A DNA stretch of 64,000 nt from Alkalihalobacillus sp. TS-13 (GTDB lineage Bacteria > Bacillota > Bacilli > Bacillales > Fictibacillaceae), in the NCBI RefSeq assembly GCF_019720915.1, contig NZ_JAHKSI010000001.1, forward strand, positions 3,100,001 through 3,164,000. The letters are read 5' to 3'. The first letter of the stretch is position 1; every line of letters begins with the position of its first letter. A program made the translations under genes and the position numbers. The notes beneath the pieces are model-generated. The model was not told where the DNA came from and made no database searches. It saw only the letters and a list, made by a program, of their open reading frames with translations. This document shows positions 1-7,494 of the stretch, one piece after another.

Positions 1-327
1 TGACCAATTTATTTTTTCGTTGGAAAGAACGATTCGCTTATTTAAGAAAGTAAATCTTCCATTTAGTATTTCTTCAGATTCATCTATCACTTTTTTTATA
101 TAACAGTTTTCACCTTTTAAAGGTGAATCATATTCTTTTATATCTCTAAAATATGTTATTGAACTTTTAAGGTTATAATTTGAATTATTTGTTTTATAAA
201 TATACTTTTTTAAATATTTATTAACTAATTGTGTATAAGTTAACTTCTTTATTCTGTAATAGATTTGGATAATATGCATTCTACCCAATTGATTAATATA
301 ATTTTGGAGGTTTGTAATTCTTTTCAA
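1..327 (-). CDS. Heparinase II/III-like protein, N-terminal fragment cut by window edge
   Basis: An open frame of 109 codons runs off the left edge. The visible start is a TTG at 327 preceded by an AAGGACGAAGG ribosome binding site; there is no ATG before the upstream stop at 361-363. The N-terminus (KRITNLQNYINQLGRMHIIQ, then IYYRIKK) and the later EEILNGRFTFLN match the usual beginning of heparinase II/III or alginate-lyase-like proteins found in exopolysaccharide clusters, where such proteins cut or tailor uronic-acid polymers. The catalytic and C-terminal parts lie outside the window, so activity cannot be judged. It is the last visible gene of the capsule operon, 76 bp behind the pyruvyl transferase. 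The family call rests on pattern recall, not on a search. Confidence 0.65.
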   Translation of the reverse strand, partial: MKRITNLQNYINQLGRMHIIQIYYRIKKLTYTQLVNKYLKKYIYKTNNSNYNLKSSITYFRDIKEYDSPLKGENCYIKKVIDESEEILNGRFTFLNKRIVLSNEKINWS

Positions 328-403
328 AATCCTTCGTCCTTTTTGTTGAAAATTTGCAAATTAGTTCAATAGGACAGAATAGCTAAACAGTTAAGTGACA
401 TTA

Positions 404-1597
404 TTATTCATTTGACAACTGAGCCACTATGTTTTCCTTTTCTTGTGTAATTATTTTTAGAATTTTTTTCTTATGGTCCAAATTGTCAATATTTAAGATT
501 CTGTCCATAGTTTTTATTATTTCGTGATGATCATTTTCAATGAAATAATACTCCATCTCAAATTTTTCCATTATACCAGGGTTTTTAAAACCCCAACTTT
601 TATCAAAAAAACCTATAGCCGGAATTCCAGCGGATATTGCTAAAATTATTGAATGTAATCTCATGCCTATTATTAATTCACATTTATTATATATATTTAA
701 TAATTTAAAAGGATTATACTCTTCAATTAACTGCACATCAGACTTAAATTCCTTTAAAAGCCTTTCTGAAATTTTTAAATCTTTTTTAGTCTGTACTACT
801 AATAAAATATGGTGATTTTTTTCAATTAAGTTATTGATTACTTTTTTAAATACATATAAAATCTTTTTATTTTTATTTTCTTCTAATTCTTCGAGATCCC
901 CAATTGTCTGGTTTCTAAGTGTAATAGCAACACACTTCTTCTTAGTAAAGTTATATTCATCTTTTATATGCCCCGAATTTTCTTTTATGTTAAAAGCTAA
1001 ATCGATATTTTTATCAATATTAGCCTTGGGAAATAACTTATTTAAATAATCGAAACTAATATTTTCCCTTACCCATATTTTATTTGCACTATTAATTGGA
1101 GATCCCATTAATAATTTCCCAATCCAATCTATTTTAGCTGCTGATTGGGGCAAAATATAATACGGAACATTGTGTTTTTGGGCAAGTCTTAATGGATACA
1201 TTAGAGCAGATAATCTTAAATAATCAGTTACACTAGATGCTCTAAAAAGATTCCCTCCATTAAAAAAAACAAAATCACTTTTTTTAATATCAATTTCAAG
1301 TTGTACCTTTTTAAGCCCACTAATAATCCTTATGCCATTAAAATACGTTTTAATTTTTTGAGACATATTACCTTCTCTATTAAGAGTAAAAGGGGATTCA
1401 ATAATCTCAATATCAGGATGGATATTTTTTAAAAAATTATTACTTTGTTGATATTGGGGATGAGATTTATCAAACAATGAATATACTTTTAAATTCACAT
1501 CCATATTCTTTAATAAATCTATTGCCCCTAATGTAATAGCCATATCTCCCCCATTCTTTAATCCATATGAATATAATAAGACCACATTTTTTTTCAT
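404..1597 (-). CDS. Polysaccharide pyruvyl transferase family protein
   Basis: Family members add pyruvate ketals to sugars of exopolysaccharide or cell-wall polymers, or act as related glycan-modifying enzymes. The protein is about 397 aa and has the family landmarks: an N-terminal NGGDMAITLGAIDLL, a central FFNGGNLFR, and a C-terminal RLHSIILAISAGIPAIGF segment like the conserved substrate-binding loop. A GTG at 1606 is possible, but the ATG at 1597 has AGGTGAT at good spacing and is preferred. It lies 25 bp after the GT4 gene in the same operon. The exact sugar acceptor cannot be told. Base composition is strongly AT-rich, like its neighbours down to 3.4 kb and unlike the kinase genes, which suggests a variable, possibly exchanged cassette. 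Confidence 0.85.
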   Translation of the reverse strand: MKKNVVLLYSYGLKNGGDMAITLGAIDLLKNMDVNLKVYSLFDKSHPQYQQSNNFLKNIHPDIEIIESPFTLNREGNMSQKIKTYFNGIRIISGLKKVQLEIDIKKSDFVFFNGGNLFRASSVTDYLRLSALMYPLRLAQKHNVPYYILPQSAAKIDWIGKLLMGSPINSANKIWVRENISFDYLNKLFPKANIDKNIDLAFNIKENSGHIKDEYNFTKKKCVAITLRNQTIGDLEELEENKNKKILYVFKKVINNLIEKNHHILLVVQTKKDLKISERLLKEFKSDVQLIEEYNPFKLLNIYNKCELIIGMRLHSIILAISAGIPAIGFFDKSWGFKNPGIMEKFEMEYYFIENDHHEIIKTMDRILNIDNLDHKKKILKIITQEKENIVAQLSNE

Positions 1598-1622
1598 TTC
1601 GATCACCTATATCTTTAGCTAT

Positions 1623-2669
1623 TTATTTTAATGATTTTAATACAATTTTTACTGCGTTAACTACATCATACTTTTCTACTTTAACTAAATTATTTCTTGA
1701 AATTCCCTCGAGTGTTTTAAATTCTCTACATATTAATTTTAATGTATCTTTTAAATCACCTGAACTATTAGGTTTGATTAAGTAACCATTTTCACCATTA
1801 ATCACAATTTCTCCATTGGAACATATTTCAGTGGCGATAACCGGTAAACCCGCACTAAATGCATCAATTAAAACACCAGGAAAACCCTCAGTTTTACTAT
1901 AGGTCGGAAATAAAAAAACATCATAATTTTTTAATGTATCTACTACAGCATTCATTTCAACCTTTCCTTTATATCTAGCAAAATTATATTTTTTAAGTAA
2001 GTTCAAAAACTCTGTTTCATATCCTTTTTCTATTGGACCATAAATGTCAAACGTCATTACATCTTTAAATTCAGGATTTTCCAAAATTAATTCTGAAAAT
2101 GCGGTCAATGCTACTTCAATTCCTTTTATTCTTCTAACTCTTGATAAAAAAACAAATTTTGTAGGTATTGTTTTTTTATACCTATTTTTAGTATCAATAC
2201 TTTTAATACTCTTAATTGGTTTAAAGTTAGGTAGATATTCTATATTATCTAAACCTAGGCTGTTCAACTCTTTCTTTAATTTATGAGACTCAACTAATAT
2301 ACATTTTGCTTGCTTTAAGCTCTTAATAAGGATTTTCTTAAAAAGGCTATTTACACCTACAATTTCATTATAAAATGCTCCACCCGCAGGTATTAATATA
2401 TAATCAAAACCTTTAATGATTCTCTTTTTTAAATATAAAAATGGCAAAAAAATAAATCTTCCTTTTTTTGAAATAGCAAGAATCACTTTTTTATTCTTAT
2501 CTTTCATAATTATATTAAGTAACTTGAATATGTTTTTTTTCCAGTTTAAAGTATTTATTTCATCAACTTTATAATTATTTCTCTCAAGTTCTTCTATTAA
2601 ATATTTATTTTTAACTCCTGGACCACTTATCGGAGGCGAGATTGGACCTATTAAAGATAAATTTTTCAT
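1623..2669 (-). CDS. Glycosyltransferase family 4 (GT-B fold)
   Basis: A retaining GT4 glycosyltransferase of 348 aa, probably cytoplasmic, that would add a sugar from a nucleotide donor to the lipid-linked repeat unit started by the neighbouring sugar transferase. The N-terminus carries an IGPISPPISGPGVKN loop; the C-terminal donor domain begins at FVFLSRVRRIKGIEVALTAF and contains the family signature SKTEGFPGVLIDAFSAGLPV with the EX7E-type glutamates (GEIVINGENG). The ATG at 2669 follows an AAGGAGAAAGG ribosome binding site. Gene order and spacing (76 bp after the sugar transferase) place it in the exopolysaccharide operon. Donor and acceptor are unknown. Confidence 0.87.
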   Translation of the reverse strand: MKNLSLIGPISPPISGPGVKNKYLIEELERNNYKVDEINTLNWKKNIFKLLNIIMKDKNKKVILAISKKGRFIFLPFLYLKKRIIKGFDYILIPAGGAFYNEIVGVNSLFKKILIKSLKQAKCILVESHKLKKELNSLGLDNIEYLPNFKPIKSIKSIDTKNRYKKTIPTKFVFLSRVRRIKGIEVALTAFSELILENPEFKDVMTFDIYGPIEKGYETEFLNLLKKYNFARYKGKVEMNAVVDTLKNYDVFLFPTYSKTEGFPGVLIDAFSAGLPVIATEICSNGEIVINGENGYLIKPNSSGDLKDTLKLICREFKTLEGISRNNLVKVEKYDVVNAVKIVLKSLK

Positions 2670-2745
2670 ATACCTTTCTCCTTAAAAATTCCAATTTAAT
2701 TAACGAAAGTATATTAATTAAATTTTAGTTGTATTGTTATATAAA

Positions 2746-3393
2746 TTACCTTGCACCCTCCCCAGTAAAAATAATTTTTATAGTTTTTACAAGTATATGT
2801 AAATCTAACCATATAGATATTTTATTAATATAAAATAAATCAAATCTCAATTTTTCTTTCGGAGTAATTTCATAACCACCATTAACTTGTGCCCAACCTG
2901 TTAATCCTGGCTTCACTACTAACCTCTTATTAAAGCCAGGTATTTCTTTGTTAAATTTATTCATAAAAATTGGTCTTTCAGGACGTGGGCCTATTAAACT
3001 CATATCACCTTTTAATATATTAATTAATTGAGGGAGTTCATCAATTCTAGTTTTTCTAATAAAAGACCCAACCTTAGTTACTCGCGAATCATTTTTTAAT
3101 GCCCATTGCGCGCCATTTTTTTCAGCATCTAAATACATGGATCTTAGTTTTATAATATAAAATATTTTCCCGTTAAGGCCAACCCTTTCCTGAAGAAAAA
3201 AAGCAGGACCTTTTGATTCTAGTTTTATAATTAAGGTAAAGAGAACAATCAATGGTAATGTGATAATTAGCCCTATAAAAGCCAGTATATAGTCACTTAA
3301 GCCTTTAAACCTTAAATAAAAGTGACCAATATCCGTGAGACCTTGATTAACAATTTCATTCTGGAAATACTGTTTAAATTCTCTTGCCCCCAT
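2746..3393 (-). CDS. Undecaprenyl-phosphate sugar phosphotransferase (bacterial sugar transferase)
   Basis: Small monotopic priming enzyme (215 aa) that transfers a sugar-1-phosphate onto undecaprenyl phosphate and so starts exopolysaccharide repeat-unit synthesis at the inner membrane face. One hydrophobic re-entrant helix (YILAFIGLIITLPLIVLFTL) near residues 35-55 is followed by the catalytic core: KLRSM, the RKTRIDELPQLINILKGDMS stretch and LIGPRPERP. The length is that of the catalytic domain alone, as in EpsL/WecP-type enzymes. The ATG at 3393 follows GAGGAGGTAGT. It heads the AT-rich glycosyltransferase half of the operon, after a 467-bp gap from the phosphatase gene. Confidence 0.92.
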   Translation of the reverse strand: MGAREFKQYFQNEIVNQGLTDIGHFYLRFKGLSDYILAFIGLIITLPLIVLFTLIIKLESKGPAFFLQERVGLNGKIFYIIKLRSMYLDAEKNGAQWALKNDSRVTKVGSFIRKTRIDELPQLINILKGDMSLIGPRPERPIFMNKFNKEIPGFNKRLVVKPGLTGWAQVNGGYEITPKEKLRFDLFYINKISIWLDLHILVKTIKIIFTGEGAR

Positions 3394-3739
3394 ATACTAC
3401 CTCCTCTAATCCTATTAAAAAAATAATCTTTAAGTTTTGATCTCTTAAAATTAATCTCCAATCTTTCTTTTATCGATATTCATCCTAAATAATCCATTAA
3501 AGTCCGGAATTCTCCGATGTACAATATCGTGTAACCTATTTATTCAACTTAAGTTTTTTGTTCATTCCTTGTATTCTGAATAATCTTACACTCAATAAGA
3601 CGTACCGTATTTCTGATAGTCCTTATTCAAAGTAAGAACTGAAAATTTTAATTTGTTTTAACCCTAATAAATCTGACTATTCATCGAATTTTATATTTAA
3701 TTTCAAATAATAAAATATATCAAGGCATCTAACCTTACC

Positions 3740-3844
3740 TCACACCATGCTAATGACAACAACTGTGTCTAAGGTGACTGGACCCACAGCACGGCCGAGT
3801 GCCTCCGTTGATATCGGCAAGGAGACATCACCGAATGATAGCTT
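3740..3844 (-). other. Possible gene remnant in the 3394-3860 gap
   Basis: The gap of 467 bp between the phosphatase and the sugar transferase is mostly AT-rich and shows no intact gene. Within it lies a GC-richer 105-bp stretch whose minus frame reads as the ordered-looking tail of a protein (FGDVSLPISTEALGRAVGPV, then TLDTVVVISMV and a stop at 3740). It has no start codon or ribosome binding site of its own. This may be the 3' end of a deleted gene left at the junction between the conserved kinase cassette and the variable glycosyltransferase cassette. I do not recognise the family, and chance coding cannot be excluded. Confidence 0.25.
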
Positions 3845-3860
3845 GTTTCTTTGTGTTTTT

Positions 3861-4625
3861 CTAAAAGATTCCTAGAAACTTTTTCTTTTTGATTGGTTGT
3901 GGCGGGTTCGACATGATCTTTTCCCCATTGACTAACAACATTGGATTTTCCTGTAATTGATAACGTGCTTTGATTCCGAAATCCTTCTCAACTTGTTCAT
4001 ATGCCCCCCGCAAATGGAACGCTCTACTCGAAATATTATGAGCATCAGAGGCAATGAAGTGCGTCAACTCATGTTCGATCAATTGACGAGAGAACTTCTG
4101 GATGTTTTTCCCGAAGTTTCCTATCAAACTACTACTTGTAACTTGTGTGAGAACACCATCATTCACAAGCTCAAAAAGCATGTCTGGATTTTCAACGATT
4201 TCAATATTCCGTTCAGGATGTACGATGATTGGTGTAAGTCCCTGGAGTTGGATTTCATAGAGTAAGGATTGTGTATATTTCGGGATATGGTTTGAAGGCA
4301 ACTCAATATGTACATACTTCTTTTGATTACAGAGTGTAAGAACCTCTTGATTTTCCAATTGTTTCAACAGATCCGCATTGATTCGCGGTTCTTGTCCAGG
4401 CAAAATCTTAAGGTTTATTCCTTCTTGTTCAAATGCATGGTTTAAATCGATTATATCTTTTTCAATCATAGAACTGCTATTTTGAAAATGCGCATTATGA
4501 TGAGGTGTCGCAATGATTGTCGTAATCCCTTCATCAACTGCTTTCCTGGCCATTTCGATGCTATGCTCCAAAGTCGCAGCTCCATCATCCACGCCCGGCA
4601 ATATGTGACAGTGAATGTCAATCAT
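3861..4625 (-). CDS. ywqE: Tyrosine-protein phosphatase, CpsB/CapC (YwqE) type
   Basis: PHP-fold metal-dependent phosphotyrosine phosphatase, 254 aa, which in this family dephosphorylates the partner tyrosine kinase and so tunes capsule chain length. Metal-ligand motifs are visible: MIDIHCHILPGVDDG at the N-terminus, ATPHHN, IVHPERN and FIASDAHN. The ATG at 4625 is chosen over the in-frame TTG at 4643 because AAAGGGG lies 8 nt before it. It follows the kinase gene after 254 bp in the same direction, completing the usual adaptor-kinase-phosphatase cassette. The C-terminal KKKKFLGIF is a short basic tail. Confidence 0.93.
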   Translation of the reverse strand: MIDIHCHILPGVDDGAATLEHSIEMARKAVDEGITTIIATPHHNAHFQNSSSMIEKDIIDLNHAFEQEGINLKILPGQEPRINADLLKQLENQEVLTLCNQKKYVHIELPSNHIPKYTQSLLYEIQLQGLTPIIVHPERNIEIVENPDMLFELVNDGVLTQVTSSSLIGNFGKNIQKFSRQLIEHELTHFIASDAHNISSRAFHLRGAYEQVEKDFGIKARYQLQENPMLLVNGEKIMSNPPQPIKKKKFLGIF

Positions 4626-4879
4626 CAACAACACCCCTTTCAATTTACTACTAAAGTATTATTCTGGTAATCTATTCAGTCTATTACTATTTATTCCAAT
4701 TAAAAAATGGCTACATTCGTTATCTTACCATAACTAAATTTGGAATCAATAGCAAAGAATGTCAGATATTGCAGAATCCGTCTTTTTTTATGCTTTTTGA
4801 CCCATTTAACTGCGCTCATTTAGGTTTTTATCGCATTCAAACTCGTTTTCAAGAGGTTCAACCATAAATTTTTCATGAT

Positions 4880-5578
4880 TTAAGACCCATAGTAGTAATA
4901 GTATTGTCCCTTTTTCATTTTCTTTCTGTTCAAAACAACCCCGAGCAGCTTCGCTTTCGCTGCTTCCAATAATTCCTTTGATTTCACTGCTGCTTCTTTT
5001 TCAGTTACGCCGCTTCCAACTACGAGTACCACACCATCACAAATGTTTGCAAGGATCTGCGCGTCCGTCACCGCAAGTACTGGCGGGGTATCAAACATAA
5101 CAACATCATATTGCTCTAATGCTTCTTTTATCATTTCTTTCATCATTCTAGAACCTAACAATTCTGCTGGATTCGGCGGAATCGGTCCGCTAGGCAGTAC
5201 TGAGAGATTCTCAACTTCTGTTTTGCGACATCCTTCTGAAAGTTGGATTTGCTTGGTCAATACATTGGTAATTCCTTGTGCATTACTAACACGGAAAGTA
5301 TAGTGTGCAGTCGGTTTCCTGAGATCCGCATCGATGAGCAGCACTTTTTTTCCTTGTTGTGCTAGTACAACAGCAAGGTTAGCAGTAGTGGTCGATTTCC
5401 CTTCCCCTGGTCCTGAAGAAGTGACCATCATCGTACGGTATTCTGTATCAGCAGATGAAAACTGGATATTCGTACGGATCGTCCGGTATTGTTCAGAGAT
5501 CGGTGACTTTGAATTGAAATGGGTGATCAGACTTCTCTCTTTAAAATCACGTACGGCTTGATTTTGTCTACGCTTCAA
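4880..5578 (-). CDS. ywqD: Tyrosine-protein kinase, CpsD/CapB (YwqD) type
   Basis: Cytoplasmic BY-kinase (about 232 aa) that autophosphorylates on C-terminal tyrosines when activated by its membrane adaptor, and controls capsule polymer export and length. Visible motifs: SEQYRTIRTN near residue 30, Walker A in SSGPGEGKSTTTANLA, Walker A' VLLIDADLRKP, Walker B VMFDTPPVL, the SGPIPPNPAELL loop, and a terminal cluster of five tyrosines (GQYYYYYGS). The first in-frame start is a GTG at 5587, but the TTG at 5578 has GGGAG at proper spacing and matches the family N-terminus. The gene overlaps the 3' end of the adaptor gene by about 11 bp, which suggests translational coupling. Confidence 0.93.
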   Translation of the reverse strand: MKRRQNQAVRDFKERSLITHFNSKSPISEQYRTIRTNIQFSSADTEYRTMMVTSSGPGEGKSTTTANLAVVLAQQGKKVLLIDADLRKPTAHYTFRVSNAQGITNVLTKQIQLSEGCRKTEVENLSVLPSGPIPPNPAELLGSRMMKEMIKEALEQYDVVMFDTPPVLAVTDAQILANICDGVVLVVGSGVTEKEAAVKSKELLEAAKAKLLGVVLNRKKMKKGQYYYYYGS

Positions 5579-6308
5579 AACTTTCACTCCCTACCCGTGC
5601 TTTTGAAACACGGCTTCTTGCCTGATGGAACTGTTCTTCATTCATCTCCGGTACCACACCGATAACAGGCAGATCCAAAAGATTTTCAATATCTTGTTCT
5701 GTTTTAATGGTGTTATCTAGGTATTCTAGTAAGAATGCTAGTCCAATTCCAGCCATCAACCCGACTACGAACGCAATCGCCATGTTTAAAATAGGCTTTG
5801 GATTGACCGGTGATGTATTTTCAGGTACTTCTGCACTAGAAAGAATGCTTACATTGTTGACATTCATGATGTCTTTGATTTCATCATCGAACGTAGCTCC
5901 TACCGTGTTAACGATATCCACTGCAGTCGATGGTTCCGGATGTTGGACTGTGATCGAGAATACTTGTGAGTTTTGTTCACTGTTGACGGTTATGCTATTC
6001 GTCAATTGTGAAACACTCATATCCAGGTCCAACTCGTTGATGACCTGTTCCAGGATCGTCGGACTTTTGATGATTACGCGGTATGTATTGATCATTTCTA
6101 CATTTGTACGTACCTGGTTTATATCAACCGTTTGTTGTTCAGTTGTTTGATTGACTAGAATCTGTGATGAAGATTGATAGATCGGCGTCAACAAAAAATA
6201 ACTGACGAGTCCGCTGATGGCAGTTGCCACTAAGGTGATCAACAGGATCAGTTTCAGTCGTTTCTGTAGTGTCGAAAATATTTCCTTTAAGCTTATCGTT
6301 TCTTCCAT
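5568..6308 (-). CDS. ywqC: Wzz/YveK-family chain-length determinant and kinase adaptor (YwqC type)
   Basis: Membrane protein of 246 aa with two transmembrane segments (LILLITLVATAISGLVSYFL near residue 22 and MAIAFVVGLMAGIGLAFLLE near residue 180) flanking an extracytoplasmic Wzz domain. In this family it activates the adjacent tyrosine kinase and sets polysaccharide chain length. PVNPKPILN before the second helix is the typical proline-rich motif. The ATG at 6308 has GGGGGAT 5 nt upstream; the longer frame to 6377 would cross the predicted promoter. It is the first gene of the exopolysaccharide operon. Confidence 0.92.
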   Translation of the reverse strand: MEETISLKEIFSTLQKRLKLILLITLVATAISGLVSYFLLTPIYQSSSQILVNQTTEQQTVDINQVRTNVEMINTYRVIIKSPTILEQVINELDLDMSVSQLTNSITVNSEQNSQVFSITVQHPEPSTAVDIVNTVGATFDDEIKDIMNVNNVSILSSAEVPENTSPVNPKPILNMAIAFVVGLMAGIGLAFLLEYLDNTIKTEQDIENLLDLPVIGVVPEMNEEQFHQARSRVSKARVGSESFEA

Positions 6309-6353
6309 ATGTATCCCCCGTGTATTATAAAAAAATTTGTCGATAATAAATGT

Positions 6354-6362
6354 ATTATAGCA
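6354..6362 (-). promoter_or_regulatory. Extended -10 promoter element of the exopolysaccharide operon
   Basis: The minus strand reads TGCTATAAT, a full extended -10 element, 46 nt before the first start codon of the operon. No good -35 box stands 17 nt upstream, which is normal for extended -10 promoters. The remaining gap up to 6754 holds no gene. For the divergent genes I see only a weak candidate (TTGGTC near 6669, TAGTAT near 6693). Confidence 0.5.
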
Positions 6363-6754
6363 AGGTCCCCCTGTCATTAATAGGGATTTTTTAATATTTT
6401 TTGTAATTAAGATGTAAAGCTCGTACTTAAATCACGGAAAATGGAAGTATTTTGGTTTTTATTTCCATAAACCTTAGGTGTAATTACCTACAGTACATTT
6501 TTCAGTCCTGGACTAGCTATAAGGTTGTAATATTAGTTTTTTACATATCTATATCGAATAATGAAAACTCTTTATTATTCTAGAATATCTTTGTTGATAT
6601 TCACTCGTAATGGTTTGAAAAGAGGATCAATGTTGATTCTCTGTTTTTATATGGGAAAAGAATCCATTGGTCAAAATTACCTATTAAACCTAGTATTCTC
6701 CTGTCGATATATACGATAGTGAGCAATCTATTAAATAAGTAAGGAGCACATTTG

Positions 6755-7333
6755 ATGGTCTATGACGGCATCCTTGCAGCACTTCTGATCGGCTTTTTAA
6801 GAAAAGGGAATCTAAAAGGATTTTCTCATTTGAAAATAAAATATGGCTGGATCTTTCCAGTCTTGTTGTTGACGCAGTGGCTCATTTTCCTGTTGCAAAA
6901 CAAGTTTGAAATTTTCGGCAAGATGAGTCCTTACGTATTCACTTTAATTTATATTGTTGGTCTTGCTCTTTTGTGGTTGAATCGCCACCACGGAATTGGA
7001 GTCTGGCTCATTCTGATTGGTGTGTTCTTGAATTTCATCGTCATGGCGGCAAATAATGGAAGAATGCCGGTATCTCTGGAGGCAGCGCAAACATTAGACC
7101 CTGTTTATGGTGAGGCTTTGCAGGAAGGATATTACGGTAAACATACAGCTTTGACGGATGGGACGTATCTCGGTTTTCTCGGTGACGTCATTGCATTACC
7201 AGCGTTTTATCCAAGAGAGCAAGTCATCAGTATTGGGGACATCATCATGAACATCGGGATTTTTCTTTTTATCCAGAAACTGATGGTGACACGGACAATC
7301 AAACGAAAGCCATCTGTCGTTCACTCGACTTAA
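6755..7333 (+). CDS. DUF5317 family membrane protein
   Basis: Protein of 192 aa with about five to six hydrophobic segments, recognised as DUF5317 by the NNGRMPVSLEAAQ motif, the KHTALTDGTYLGFLGDVIAL motif and a terminal SIGDIIMNIGIFLFIQ segment. The biochemical function of the family is not known. The ATG at 6755 has AAGGAG 8 nt upstream; the TTG just before it is less likely. It is followed after 14 bp by a tiny hydrophobic peptide gene and then by a c-di-GMP enzyme gene, all in one direction, so the three probably form one transcript. Confidence 0.85.
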   Translation: MVYDGILAALLIGFLRKGNLKGFSHLKIKYGWIFPVLLLTQWLIFLLQNKFEIFGKMSPYVFTLIYIVGLALLWLNRHHGIGVWLILIGVFLNFIVMAANNGRMPVSLEAAQTLDPVYGEALQEGYYGKHTALTDGTYLGFLGDVIALPAFYPREQVISIGDIIMNIGIFLFIQKLMVTRTIKRKPSVVHST

Positions 7334-7347
7334 AGGAGGTGAATTGA

Positions 7348-7431
7348 ATGTCTGTGAAGACTGTCCTTATGAACTTATTCATTATCGGTTCAGCTGTTGT
7401 TGCATTGACTTCAGGATTCAGACTTGTCTAA
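7348..7431 (+). CDS. Small hydrophobic peptide, 27 aa
   Basis: A short frame of 27 codons starts at ATG 7348 behind an excellent AAAGGAGGTGA ribosome binding site that overlaps the DUF5317 stop codon. The product begins MSVKTVLMNLF, is hydrophobic through its middle (IIGSAVVAL) and ends GFRLV, so it would be a single membrane helix or a signal-like peptide. It lies between the DUF5317 gene and the c-di-GMP gene. No family is recognised. The strong ribosome binding site and tight spacing argue that it is translated; the role is unknown. Confidence 0.6.
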   Translation: MSVKTVLMNLFIIGSAVVALTSGFRLV

Positions 7432-7494
7432 AAAGCGAACGAAGGAGGAGCATTCGCTTCTCCTTTACTTTTCTAGAAAACGAGCGTGATTTTA

